Assembly: GCA_964549915.1 (NCBI GenBank)
Contig: CAZJWX010000015.1
Location: 4,341 to 68,340, forward strand
Direction: 5' to 3'
DNA from: JAUZRW01 sp964549915
Lineage (GTDB): Bacteria > Chloroflexota > Anaerolineae > Aggregatilineales > Phototrophicaceae
Length of the DNA: 64,000 nt
The first letter of the stretch is position 1; every line of letters begins with the position of its first letter. This document shows positions 52,605-61,675 of the stretch, in pieces. A program made the translations under genes and the position numbers. The notes beneath the pieces are model-generated. The model did not search any database, had not been told where the DNA came from, and saw only the letters and a list, made by a program, of their open reading frames with translations.

Positions 52605-53393
52605 ATGGGGCTGGTGCAGAAGGCGCAAAAGTGGACGAGCAATACCTGGCGGCTCTATGTGCGCGGCGAACTGCCGACGGCGATTTACTCGGCGGGGCGC
52701 GTGGGATCAACGGCGCTGCTGGCCTCGTTGGAAACGGCGGGGGTCTTCGTCTTCAAGCCGGAGATGATCGCCAACCCACAGCAGCGCAAGCAGTACGGCA
52801 ACGCGGCCTGGTTCTACGATCATGTGCTGCAACCGCGCCGCCCCGCCCGCATCATCACCCTGGTGCGTGATCCGCTGGCGCAGATGGTCACGGAGTATTT
52901 CACCAAACTGCCCTGGATGACCGGAGAACGCCGCACCTGGGAGACGAAATCCACCGCTGAACTGATCGACCTGTTTAACACGGCCTATTTCGCCGAAGGG
53001 CGGCATCATGGGCGACTGAACTGGTTCGAAGACGAATTTCAGCGGACTCTGGGTGTGGACGCCTACGCACAGCCGTTCGCTGCCGAGCAAGGCTACACCC
53101 GCTTCCGCAGCGAACCCTACGACATCCTCATCGCGCAGCTTGAACTCCCCAACGAGGAGCGCGAGCGCCTGATCGGCGAATTTCTGGGCATTCCTGACCT
53201 GCGCATTGTGCGCGGTAACGAGAGCGAGGCCAAGCCCTACGCCGCCGCCTATGCCGCTTTCAAGGAGCAGCTTGTCGTCACGCCGCAGAATCTGGAGACG
53301 GTGTACAGCAGCCGCTACGCCACCCATTTCTACAGCGCGGATTTCATCGCGCAGCAGCGGGCACGCTGGGGCGGGCGCACCGGAAAGCGCTGA
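52605..53393 (+). CDS. Sulfotransferase-like protein, 262 aa
   Basis: The P-loop-like YSAGRVGSTALLASLETAG (about residues 24-42) matches the 5'-phosphosulfate-binding loop of PAPS sulfotransferases, and ITLVRDPLAQMVTEYFT (about 83-100) matches the 3'-phosphate-binding strand with its conserved Arg and Asp. The later half is poorly conserved, as usual. No signal peptide. ATG at 52605 is preceded by GAGAGGG with nine bases of spacing. The target may be a surface glycan; acceptor unknown. Alternative: capsule-related family without transferase activity. Confidence 0.8.
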   Translation: MGLVQKAQKWTSNTWRLYVRGELPTAIYSAGRVGSTALLASLETAGVFVFKPEMIANPQQRKQYGNAAWFYDHVLQPRRPARIITLVRDPLAQMVTEYFTKLPWMTGERRTWETKSTAELIDLFNTAYFAEGRHHGRLNWFEDEFQRTLGVDAYAQPFAAEQGYTRFRSEPYDILIAQLELPNEERERLIGEFLGIPDLRIVRGNESEAKPYAAAYAAFKEQLVVTPQNLETVYSSRYATHFYSADFIAQQRARWGGRTGKR

Positions 53394-53721
53394 TACCTTG
53401 CGCCGAAATTCCTATTTGCCACAATCCCACACCCCATGCATAATGAAAGCCGTTATCAAAAACGCGCTCAATACCCCTAGATTGACCTATGGGGATGTAG
53501 AGCGCGGCGCGTAAGCGCGTTGTTTGGTATACTATTGTCCGTGACCACGACGCAGCGATCCACATTCGCGCCGGGGCATCGGCGCATACTGCCAGAGGCG
53601 ACGTCAGACGATCCTCGGATCGCAGCGCTGTTGACGGCAGAAGCCCCCAGCCTTAGCTGTGGGGAGTATGTCACTGACGGTAGATCGTTTTGCGAAACGG
53701 CATTCATGAAGGGGTATCCGC
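53394..53721 (+). other. Intergenic region with extended -10 promoter
   Basis: The 328-base gap holds an extended -10 box, TGG-TATACT (TATACT at 53528-53533), for the foldase gene, and two short C-run/G-run hairpins (CCCCTAG/CTATGGGG at about 53476-53496 and CCCCCAGC/GCTGTGGGG at about 53645-53664). Neither hairpin has a T-tract. No gene seen. Confidence 0.45.
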
Positions 53722-54633
53722 TTGCGTTTGCTTCGTATTCTTGCACTCCTGGCCCTACTTGTGGCTTTCAGCGCCGCCTGTTCATCCGAGCCAAACACAT
53801 CCGCATCCCAGCCCGAAAACCCGCAGTCCGACACGGAAGTTGGATCGCAGCCGACTCAGGTGCCAGATGAGTCCGCGCCAGCGGGGGAACCCGTCGCGAC
53901 GGTCAACGGCGTGCCCATCACACGCGCCAGCTATGACCGGGCGCTGTCGCGGGCACAGGCCATCAGCAGCGTGGCAGATCAAGCAGCCCTGCGCCGCCAG
54001 GTGCTGGAAACGCTCATCGAGCAGGAGTTGATCGCCCAGGCCGCGCCGGAACTGGGGGTGACGGTCACCGATGAGGACGTGCAGGCGGAAATGGAAGCCC
54101 TGCGCGAACTGACTGAATCCGACGAAGAATGGCAGGCCTTCCTGGAACTGAACGGTTACACAGAGGCCGAGATGTTCGCAGCACAGCGTGACCTGCTCAT
54201 CACCCAGCGCGTGCGCGATGTATTGATGGAACCCTTCTCCGGGGAAGTCTTGCAAGTCAATGCGCGGCACATCGTCGTGCGCACCGAGGCCGAGGCGCAA
54301 GAAGTGCTCGATCGTCTGGAGGCGGGTGAGGGTTTCGCGACACTGGCAGCGGAATATTCGATTGACAGCACGACTCGCGAGTTCGGCGGCAACCTGGGCT
54401 GGTTTGCGCGTGACGAACTGCTGCAACCAGAGCTTGAGAACGTCGCCTTTGAACTGGAAGTGGGGCAAATGGCTGGCCCGATTCAGACGAGCCTCGGCTA
54501 CCACATCTTGCAGACGATGGACAGAGAAGAGCGCCCGGTGGAGCCAGAACGCCTGAGCGTGCTCGCTGAGAGCGTCTTCAACAACTGGCTGGAAGGGCTG
54601 CGCGGCAACGCCAACATCCAGCGCTTCATCTGA
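53722..54633 (+). CDS. Parvulin-type peptidyl-prolyl isomerase lipoprotein (PrsA/SurA-like), 303 aa
   Basis: TTG start with GAAGGGG seven bases upstream. Lipobox FSAAC at residues 16-20. A SurA N-like helical part (ATVNGVPITRASYDRAL through LIEQELIAQAAPELG) precedes one rotamase domain (about 178-270): VNARHIVVRTEAEAQEVLDRL, FATLAAEYSIDSTT, GGNLGWFARDELL and TSLGYHILQT. Anchored outside the cytoplasmic membrane, it should assist folding of exported proteins, many of which are encoded in this window. Confidence 0.93.
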   Translation: MRLLRILALLALLVAFSAACSSEPNTSASQPENPQSDTEVGSQPTQVPDESAPAGEPVATVNGVPITRASYDRALSRAQAISSVADQAALRRQVLETLIEQELIAQAAPELGVTVTDEDVQAEMEALRELTESDEEWQAFLELNGYTEAEMFAAQRDLLITQRVRDVLMEPFSGEVLQVNARHIVVRTEAEAQEVLDRLEAGEGFATLAAEYSIDSTTREFGGNLGWFARDELLQPELENVAFELEVGQMAGPIQTSLGYHILQTMDREERPVEPERLSVLAESVFNNWLEGLRGNANIQRFI

Positions 54634-54745
54634 TGTTGATGATGGCGACGGGGCATCGCAGGCTGCAATGAGGGGACGTGTTGCGGCTGCGCCGAGACGC
54701 CACGCCTACGTATCGTGAGGGTTCAATCAACCGCCGGAGGGCGTC

Positions 54746-55522
54746 ATGCGAAGTGGAACCAGTCAGGTCTACAATATCATCAGCATTGTCTTCCTGGCGC
54801 TGAGCGGGGTGGCGATTGTGGTATTTGCCATCTTGCTGCTGCGTCCTGTGCCACAGGCAGAAGATGTCGCCGCGCTGCCGACGCGCTTCGTGCCCCCCAC
54901 CGCGACGGCGACTTTCACGCCCAGCACGACGCCGACCCCCACGCGCACGCCCTTCCCGACGCTGCCGCCAACGGAGACCGCGACGAATACGCCTGTCCCC
55001 AGCGACACGCCCACGCCCTCGCTGACTCCCACCATCGGTGCATCGCCCACTGCGACCATCACCAATACGCCGACGATGACGTTCACTCCGGCGGAGACGG
55101 ATACGCCGACACCCACCGCCACCCCCACTGGCCCGACGCCGACGGTTCCGCCGCCGCTGCCCTTCGCGCTGCTGACGGAGCCGACCTACACGCAGAATAC
55201 CTTCAATTCGGCGGGATGTTCCTGGCAGGGGATCGGTGGGCAGGTGCTGGGGATCAATGAACAGCCCTACACTGGCCCGCAGCTTGTGGTGCATGTCTAC
55301 ACGGCGCAGCAAGAATTCCCGCGCGTGAACACGGGCACCAACTCGGTCTACGGCCCCGCTGGCTTCGAAGTGGCCGTCGCGCAGCAGTTGATCCCCAATA
55401 CGACTTATTTCGTCGATCTGGAGACGGTCAACGGCACCAAGATTGCGCCGACCGTGCAGGTTACCTTCCCTGGAACTTGCGACCGCAACGTGGCGATCCT
55501 GACCTATGTGCAGTTACGCTGA
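54746..55522 (+). CDS. Membrane-anchored protein with TP stalk and paralogous C-terminal domain, 258 aa
   Basis: One N-terminal helix (about 10-33), a long Thr/Pro-rich stalk (about 45-140, many TPT and TNTP units) and a C-terminal domain (about 150-258) with NSAGCSWQGIGGQVLG at its start and TFPGTCDRNVAILTYVQLR at its end. The two cysteines probably form a disulfide. The same start and end motifs occur in the next gene, so the domains are paralogous. GGAGGGCGTC precedes ATG. The 18-base gap to the next gene indicates an operon. Function unknown. Confidence 0.85.
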   Translation: MRSGTSQVYNIISIVFLALSGVAIVVFAILLLRPVPQAEDVAALPTRFVPPTATATFTPSTTPTPTRTPFPTLPPTETATNTPVPSDTPTPSLTPTIGASPTATITNTPTMTFTPAETDTPTPTATPTGPTPTVPPPLPFALLTEPTYTQNTFNSAGCSWQGIGGQVLGINEQPYTGPQLVVHVYTAQQEFPRVNTGTNSVYGPAGFEVAVAQQLIPNTTYFVDLETVNGTKIAPTVQVTFPGTCDRNVAILTYVQLR

Positions 55523-55540
55523 TTGCAGCGAGAACCTGGC

Positions 55541-56464
55541 ATGAGCGACGAGAACGAAAAACGTGTCCGGCGGATGCGGCACGGGGATCGCAGAGATGCC
55601 TTGCCACGCACGGACCTACAATTCCCAGCGGATGACGGAGACGACGACGCCCCCGGCGAATTCGACCTGGACTCGCTGCCGCTGCCGGAAGAAGACTCCG
55701 AGGCGCTCTCCGCATTGTCGAACCTGCCGGACGAAGCGTTTCGCCCACCTGTGATTACGCCGCGCGAAGAGCGCATGCCCCTGCTGACGCGCCCAGACGA
55801 ACCAGCGCCGGAAGCGGTTCCCGCCGCAGCCGAAGTGCCCGTACCCGCAAGACCACGACGCGGATGGCTCTATAACCTGCTGACGCTGCTCTTCTTGCTG
55901 CTGACGGTCGCATCCGTGATCTGGGTTGCGCTGGTGTGGATGGAGCCACAGGGCAGCCTGAATCCCTTCCCGCCTCCGGTGCGCTATGCATACATCACTG
56001 CAACGCCGCCGGGTGCCGCGCAATCGGCGCTGCCCACCCCCGACGAATCCGGGCAAATCGTGATTGTCGCCACGCAGACCCCGCCGCCGGGTGCCACGCC
56101 CACCGAGTCGCTCTATCCCTTCGTCGTGCAGGAGCCGATCTTCTACGCGCCCAATGAGAACGACCTGGGATGCAATTGGTGGAGCATTGCCGGGACGGTG
56201 ACCGACGCCGAGGGCCAAGCCCTGGACGGCTACCGGGTGCGCATCACGGGCGAAGGGCTGGACGAAGTGGCCTTCAGCGGGGCGGCACGGGCCTTCGGCG
56301 AAGGGGGCTATGAACTGCCGCTGGTAGGTGCCCCGCGCGAGGCGGATTTCGTGGTACAGCTTTTCAGCCCACAGGAAGCCCCCCTCTCGGAGCCGATTCC
56401 GGTCACGACTCGCGCGGATTGCGACGGTAACATCACTGTGGTCAACTTCGTGCAGGTACGCTGA
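55541..56464 (+). CDS. Membrane-anchored protein paralogous to the preceding gene product, 307 aa
   Basis: A cytoplasmic acidic, disordered N-terminus (1-100) is followed by one helix (LYNLLTLLFLLLTVASVIWVALV), a short Pro-rich stalk and a C-terminal domain beginning NDLGCNWWSIAGTVTDAEGQALDGYRV and ending RADCDGNITVVNFVQVR. That domain aligns with the end of the 54746-55522 protein at its CxW start, glycine turn, second cysteine and FVQVR tail. ATG at 55541 is used. The pair may form one envelope complex (inference). Confidence 0.85.
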   Translation: MSDENEKRVRRMRHGDRRDALPRTDLQFPADDGDDDAPGEFDLDSLPLPEEDSEALSALSNLPDEAFRPPVITPREERMPLLTRPDEPAPEAVPAAAEVPVPARPRRGWLYNLLTLLFLLLTVASVIWVALVWMEPQGSLNPFPPPVRYAYITATPPGAAQSALPTPDESGQIVIVATQTPPPGATPTESLYPFVVQEPIFYAPNENDLGCNWWSIAGTVTDAEGQALDGYRVRITGEGLDEVAFSGAARAFGEGGYELPLVGAPREADFVVQLFSPQEAPLSEPIPVTTRADCDGNITVVNFVQVR

Positions 56465-56621
56465 GCGCTTCCTCAGCGATGGCTGTACGCAGGTAGGTTC
56501 TCGTGTATGCTAGGTTGTGACGGTACGCTGAAGGAGCAGCCGTTCTGTGTTGGGAATGGTTGTTTTTCCGTATCTCGAAACCGAACGACAAACGGAATGA
56601 TGACACAAAGGAAGCGATCCA

Positions 56622-57794
56622 ATGCGCAAATTCACCTGGGCGCTGCTGCCCGTTCTGCTGCTGAGCCTGCTGAGCCTCGGCCTGTTCAATCCCAATCCCG
56701 CACAGGCCATCGAAGAAGTCACCCCGACTCCCGTACCGGAAGAGACCACGCCAGAAGAAACTGCACCCGAAGATTTCGACGCGCAGGCGCTGCTGGAAGG
56801 AGCCAGCCAGGACTTGAGCGAGGGCAACTGGCGTGCTGCCATCAGCAAGATGGATGAACTGCTGGCGGTGGAGAGCGACAACGTGCAGGGCTACCTGTTT
56901 CGCGGCGTCGCCTATGCCCGGCTGGGGCGCTTTGAGCAAGCCATTGATGACCTGACATCGGCGATTGACCTCGCGCCCTACGACTGGGAACTCTACATCC
57001 TGCGTGGCGATGTGTACGGGCAATTGGGCGACAATACCGGGGCGCTGCTGGATTACGAGCAGTCGATTGAGATTTACCCCTTCAACCAGGCTGCTTTCGG
57101 GCGTCGTGCCGATCTCTTCTTCCAGCTTGGCGATACCGAGGCCGGCAACGTCGATGATCTGATCGCACGCGGGCTGGAAGCCTTCAGCTTCGGCGATATG
57201 GAAGCGGCAGAAGCCTTTTTGCAGGAAGCGATTGATACGGGCGGGGACATCCCGGCGGTTGCCTACGCTCATCTGATTCGCGGCCTGGTCGCGCTCGATC
57301 GCGGGAATTATGTAGAAGCAATCGTGGCCTACGACAGCGCCGAAGAGATCAACCCCTTCCTGCATATGATCTTCCTGGGGCGCGGCATCGCCTTCCGCGA
57401 GAGCGGCGATCTGCTGGCAGCGGGGCAAGATTTCTACGAGCGCATCAATATGTTGGGCGAGGACTTCCGCGATGAGCAGGCCGCCATCGGCGACACGCTC
57501 GAACTGGAGATGGCCTACCGCCGCGTCTACCGCATCACGTTCGAGGGCGAACTGGGCCAGGTTGTGACGCTGACCGCCCGCGACAGCCAGGAGAGCATCG
57601 TCGATCCGTTGATTGCCCTGGTGGGGCCGGATGGTGAGCCAATCGCCGGAGATGATGATTTCGGCGGCGAACTGGATTCGCAAATCGCCGATTTTGAACT
57701 GCCCGCCAATGGCACCTATACGCTGCTGCTGGGCCACGCAGAAGGCGGTTACGACTTCGGCTTCGAAGGCATCGTCACGGTCACGATTGAATAA
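56622..57794 (+). CDS. Secreted TPR protein with PPC-like C-terminal domain, 390 aa
   Basis: Signal peptide ends PAQA (about residue 29). TPR units fill 50-270 (GNWRAAISKMDELLAVESDNVQGYLFRGVAYARLGRFEQAIDDLTSAI and following). The last 100 residues (YRITFEGELGQVVTLTARDSQ to VTVTIE) match a bacterial pre-peptidase C-terminal type beta sandwich. No anchor. It may act as an exported scaffold. A 1052-aa frame runs antisense through this and the next gene but has no domain support. Confidence 0.87.
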   Translation: MRKFTWALLPVLLLSLLSLGLFNPNPAQAIEEVTPTPVPEETTPEETAPEDFDAQALLEGASQDLSEGNWRAAISKMDELLAVESDNVQGYLFRGVAYARLGRFEQAIDDLTSAIDLAPYDWELYILRGDVYGQLGDNTGALLDYEQSIEIYPFNQAAFGRRADLFFQLGDTEAGNVDDLIARGLEAFSFGDMEAAEAFLQEAIDTGGDIPAVAYAHLIRGLVALDRGNYVEAIVAYDSAEEINPFLHMIFLGRGIAFRESGDLLAAGQDFYERINMLGEDFRDEQAAIGDTLELEMAYRRVYRITFEGELGQVVTLTARDSQESIVDPLIALVGPDGEPIAGDDDFGGELDSQIADFELPANGTYTLLLGHAEGGYDFGFEGIVTVTIE

Positions 57795-57902
57795 CACCAG
57801 AACTCCTCCTGATCCCATGATCGCGTTACGAGGGAGGACAAGCGCCCCTCGCCCGCAGTGGCGGCGTATCGGGAGGAGTTTCCCACAACGGACTGCGCAT
57901 CC

Positions 57903-59750
57903 ATGAAAATTGCCATGTTCTCCATGACGCCGCTCTTCGCCGAAAAATCGATGGGCGGCGCACAGAAGCAGTTGAAAAAGGTCGCGCTGCATCTGGCGCA
58001 GCAGGGGCACGAGGTCACCATCCTCTGCACCCGCCGCAGCGATGCCATGCAGCCGTTTCGCTGGCATGAGAACCTGCTGGTGCAGCCGACGTTTCGCTTC
58101 AAGCAGCCCTTCCCCGAACCCTATGCCACACCGCCCTACAACATCGCCGCTGCGATTCAGGACATGGGCGATCTGTTGGCGCAGTCGGATGTCTTCTACA
58201 GCCATGATGGCGGGCTGATCTTCCCGTATGTCTACCAGGATATCCCGGCAGTGGTCTCGCTGCGCAGCATTCTCTTCAGTGAGACGTTGCAATCCGGTTT
58301 TCTGTTCCAGGGCGATGCGCTGATCCTGCCATCGCGGCATACGGCGAACGTCTGGCAGCACACAGCAGGGCGCTTCTTCCCCGGCTGGGAGGAGCGCGTA
58401 CACGTCATTCACAACGGCCTGGATTTTGATGTCTATCAGCCGACACCGCCGCAACGCATCCTGGAGATGATCCCGGTGGATCCGGCGCAGCATCGCATCG
58501 TCCTCTATCCACACCGTCCAGAAGCGCCTAAAGGCATCTTGCAGACCATTGCCGTCGCTGACCTGCTGGTGAACCGTTACGGCATGGATGATCTGCGCGT
58601 GCTGGTGCCGCAATGGATCGACACCGGACTCTCGGCAGATGTGCGCCAGTTTTACAATGATCTGGAAGCCGACATCGCGCGGCGCGGGCTGGCCGAACAT
58701 TTCGTCTTTCACGGCTGGGTAGGCGATGATCTGATGCCGGAATACCTCAGCCTGGGGGATGTGACCTTCGCGCTGGGGAGCTACGTAGAGACCTTCGGCA
58801 ACGTGCCCTACGAGTCGCTGGCCTGCGGCACACCCGTGATCGCTGCTCGCGTCGGCCCCTATCGCCAGATGCTGCCGCCGTCTCTGCTGGTTGATTACGA
58901 CGACATCGAAGCCGCCGCTGCCCGCGCAGCGCAGATTTTGCAGGCTGGCGAGGGCGTCCCGGCGCAAATCGCCGAGTGGCTGCACGACAATTTCCAGCAG
59001 TCCGCTATGGTCGCGGCCTATGCCGATGTCATCCTCAATGCGCAGAAGCTGCCGCCGCTGCGCTACGAGCACGATATGATGCTCACGCCATACCAGATTG
59101 CGCCCTGGTGTGGCATCAGCGAGCGCGGCGTGTACCACGATTTCCGCGCCGAATACAACAACCAGCACAACCTGATCCACCCGGAACGCGCTTTCACCGA
59201 GCAGAAGCAGCGCTGGCTGGAAGAGGGCTATCTGGTTCCTGTGCAACCCGACGCCATGCGCCATGAGGTTTACCTGAGCCTCGGCTCCAACCAGGACGCG
59301 GAACACAACATCGTCATGGGCTTTCGCCTGCTGTGGGAGGTCGGCATGCCCGTCTACTGGTCTGCGGTCTACGAGAGCGCTGCCGCCGGTGGCAAAGATG
59401 CGCCACCCTACCTGAATGCCGTCGTCGGAATCCAGACGCCGCACAGCCTGGGTGAACTGAAGCGCCTGCTGCGCCGCCTGGAAGAGCGGCTCGGTCGGCG
59501 GAAGGGTGAGGATGCCGTGCCCATTGACTACGACATCCTCTTCACCGCAGAGGGCGCAGCCGAATACGAGGTCGCTGGTAAAACCTACACACTGCCACAC
59601 CCGGACATCCTCGAGCGGGCGTATGTGGCGCTGCCGTTAACTCAGATTGCGTCCGCCTGGCGGCATCCACAAACGGGGGACGCGCTGCGCGAGATAGCAG
59701 CGAGATTCAACCGCGACGAGTTGATCCTGCGCAAGGATGTGGAGCTATGA
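57903..59750 (+). CDS. Glycosyltransferase family 4 fused to FolK (HPPK), 615 aa
   Basis: Residues 1-390 are a GT-B glycosyltransferase: SMGGAQKQLKKVALHLAQQGHEV near the start, VHVIHNGLDFDVY in the middle and GSYVETFGNVPYESLACGTPVIA with the nucleotide-binding E-x7-E region. Residues about 395-465 are a linker. Residues about 470-595 are HPPK: VYLSLGSNQDAEHNI, PPYLNAVVGIQT, PIDYDILF (Mg-binding D-x-D) and LPHPDILERAYVALPL. The arginine of the usual PR-x-x-D-x-D is not obvious here. No stop or frameshift separates the parts. Start ATG at 57903 has no strong ribosome site. The fusion is unusual; the folate part would pyrophosphorylate a hydroxymethyl-pterin. Confidence 0.85.
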   Translation: MKIAMFSMTPLFAEKSMGGAQKQLKKVALHLAQQGHEVTILCTRRSDAMQPFRWHENLLVQPTFRFKQPFPEPYATPPYNIAAAIQDMGDLLAQSDVFYSHDGGLIFPYVYQDIPAVVSLRSILFSETLQSGFLFQGDALILPSRHTANVWQHTAGRFFPGWEERVHVIHNGLDFDVYQPTPPQRILEMIPVDPAQHRIVLYPHRPEAPKGILQTIAVADLLVNRYGMDDLRVLVPQWIDTGLSADVRQFYNDLEADIARRGLAEHFVFHGWVGDDLMPEYLSLGDVTFALGSYVETFGNVPYESLACGTPVIAARVGPYRQMLPPSLLVDYDDIEAAAARAAQILQAGEGVPAQIAEWLHDNFQQSAMVAAYADVILNAQKLPPLRYEHDMMLTPYQIAPWCGISERGVYHDFRAEYNNQHNLIHPERAFTEQKQRWLEEGYLVPVQPDAMRHEVYLSLGSNQDAEHNIVMGFRLLWEVGMPVYWSAVYESAAAGGKDAPPYLNAVVGIQTPHSLGELKRLLRRLEERLGRRKGEDAVPIDYDILFTAEGAAEYEVAGKTYTLPHPDILERAYVALPLTQIASAWRHPQTGDALREIAARFNRDELILRKDVEL

Positions 59751-61382
59751 GGGTGACCGTCCGGAGTCGTCGTCCCCTGCTCCGTCGTCTTCGAAGAAAC
59801 TGAAGTCGAAGCCCTCGGGCAGGTTGCGCATCCCTGGTGCGGGCTGCGTGCCGGGGCTGTCCAGTTCGGGTGGGGGCGGTGGTGCCAGCGGCATGCCCGG
59901 TTGATCGATGTCTTCCGGCAAGGCGGGCAGGCTGTCGCGGTTGAGACGCGCAGCACGAGGTACATTGCCCATCGGCGAAGGCGTTACCCAACCCGGTGCC
60001 AGCGTTACCTCGCTATCTCGGATGCGCCGGAACTGATCGAGCAGCAGCAAGAGAATGGCCCCCAGCCCCAGGAAGAGCGCCCCGGCGTTGACGATCCAAC
60101 CGATTCCCGGCAGCGCAATCAACAGGGAGAGCAAGAGCACCCCGACGAGCAGGCTCAGGTAGTCGTGGAAGCGCAGGGTACGGTCGCCGCTCAGGATCAG
60201 ATAGAACAGCAGCCGCCCCAGTGCGAGGCCGACCAGGGCGCGTCCGACGTAGATCGCCACGAAGTAGAAAATGCCCACCGTGCCAATATCGACCACACCC
60301 AGCACCAGCGCCAGCGCCACCCCCAGGTTCGAGAGGCCGAAAAGCTGCGCGATCAGCAGCAGGGCGATGCTCAACAGCAATACAATCAGCACGATGGGAA
60401 AAGAGATGATGAAGGCCAGCAAGCCCGCGCTGAGGCTGGTGAAGAAGCGGTAGCGCATATTGCGCAGCGGCGGACGCACCCACTGCGGAATGGCGAAAAT
60501 GGTCAGGGCACCGATCACGATCAGCGTGCCAAATTCGCGCAGGCTCTGGTTGAAATAGGCTTCCGACGCACGCGGTTCGTCGAGCGTCTGCAAGCTCGCG
60601 GGGGCGGAAATCTCGAAGGCGATTGCGTCAGCCACACTGCCTTCGATCAGCCCTTCGTTCGGTGCAGAATAGGTCAGTTCGCCCCGGATCGCGCCGCTTT
60701 CTGCGATGAACAGCCCCGGATTGAGGACTTCGATGTTCAGATTCAGCGGCAGCAGCAGCGTCTCAATCTGTCCACTGTCTGATTCGGGGTCGCCGACGGT
60801 AGCATAAACCGAGCCATCCACCTCCCCGGCGATCTGCAAGGCCGCCCCCCAGAAATTGATTTCATCCCGCGTCAGGCCATCCACGCGCAATTGGTAGCCG
60901 AAGCCTAACACGCCTTCTCGCACCATCCCCTGCGGCTTCACTTCTACGCTGAAGGCCGCGCTCTTGATGCCCCCTTCAATGCGATGTGCCGGGCGATGCG
61001 CGGAAGCATTTTCGGTGTCGCTCTCATCACTGGCGGGGCTTCCCTCCGCCGCCTCATCCACACCGACGCGCAGCACCAGCCCGCCGAAATGCACATCTTG
61101 CGTCACGCGCCCGGTCACGTCCAACGTGCCGGAAACCAGGTAGAGGCTGCCCTGAACTTCGCCTTCGATGTGGGACTGCACTGCAAAACCGACGACATCT
61201 CCCTGCACCTGTCCTTCTACCCGCAGCTCGCGGCAGACCACGAAGAGTGTCCCCTCTACCACCTGATCTTCCTCTACGAAGCAGCTTTCTTGCTGGAGCA
61301 CCTCGCGTGCGAAGGATTCCGGCACGGCGAAGAAGGTGGCGATGGCGAGCAAGAGGGTCAAAATCAGGGATTTGGGGCGCAT
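59745..61382 (-). CDS. Bactofilin-like domain fused to polytopic membrane region, 545 aa
   Basis: Signal peptide (1-25), then an outer beta-solenoid rich in V-x-G-x-V-x-G-(D/S) turns (VEGTLFVVCRELRVEGQVQGDVVGF, residues about 40-245), like polymer-forming bactofilins. The second half has five or six helices (LIVIGALTIFAI to GLGAILLLLLDQF), followed by a cytoplasmic Pro-rich, acidic tail. Such proteins are annotated as polymer-forming cytoskeletal, but here the solenoid should be outside. It overlaps the convergent GT4-FolK gene by six bases. Confidence 0.8.
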   Translation of the reverse strand: MRPKSLILTLLLAIATFFAVPESFAREVLQQESCFVEEDQVVEGTLFVVCRELRVEGQVQGDVVGFAVQSHIEGEVQGSLYLVSGTLDVTGRVTQDVHFGGLVLRVGVDEAAEGSPASDESDTENASAHRPAHRIEGGIKSAAFSVEVKPQGMVREGVLGFGYQLRVDGLTRDEINFWGAALQIAGEVDGSVYATVGDPESDSGQIETLLLPLNLNIEVLNPGLFIAESGAIRGELTYSAPNEGLIEGSVADAIAFEISAPASLQTLDEPRASEAYFNQSLREFGTLIVIGALTIFAIPQWVRPPLRNMRYRFFTSLSAGLLAFIISFPIVLIVLLLSIALLLIAQLFGLSNLGVALALVLGVVDIGTVGIFYFVAIYVGRALVGLALGRLLFYLILSGDRTLRFHDYLSLLVGVLLLSLLIALPGIGWIVNAGALFLGLGAILLLLLDQFRRIRDSEVTLAPGWVTPSPMGNVPRAARLNRDSLPALPEDIDQPGMPLAPPPPPELDSPGTQPAPGMRNLPEGFDFSFFEDDGAGDDDSGRSPS

Positions 61383-61675
61383 GGTCGGCTTTCTCTACTA
61401 TTTCACAGCGTGGCCTGTCCGAGGTTATCCGGAGCCAGAGCCAATGTCCGTTCTGTTGAGGCGTTTCCTGCCTCCTCCAGTCCAGCGGCATCACCGGGGA
61501 CATCTGTAGCTAACTGTACCCGTAGAAGGCCGCAGCGCGTAGGATTAAATCTGCTTTTCAACTGGAAACCGATTGGAAACCGATGATTCAGAGGGGTGTA
61601 GTGTTGCAAAATTACCCATTCTGCGTGACAATTACTGCACAGAAACTACCGAAAACAAGCACAGGTGTGAGAGAC

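Noticed and set aside
52217..52870. A 217-residue plus-strand frame overlapping the sulfotransferase-like start
   Set aside because: No ribosome site or domain; overlaps the P-loop region of the real gene in another frame.
56442..59600. A 1052-residue open frame on the minus strand
   Set aside because: It lies antisense to the TPR-PPC and GT4-FolK genes, which have clear domains; its product is low-complexity-like with no recognisable domain. Long antisense frames are common here because stop codons are rare in GC-rich antisense.
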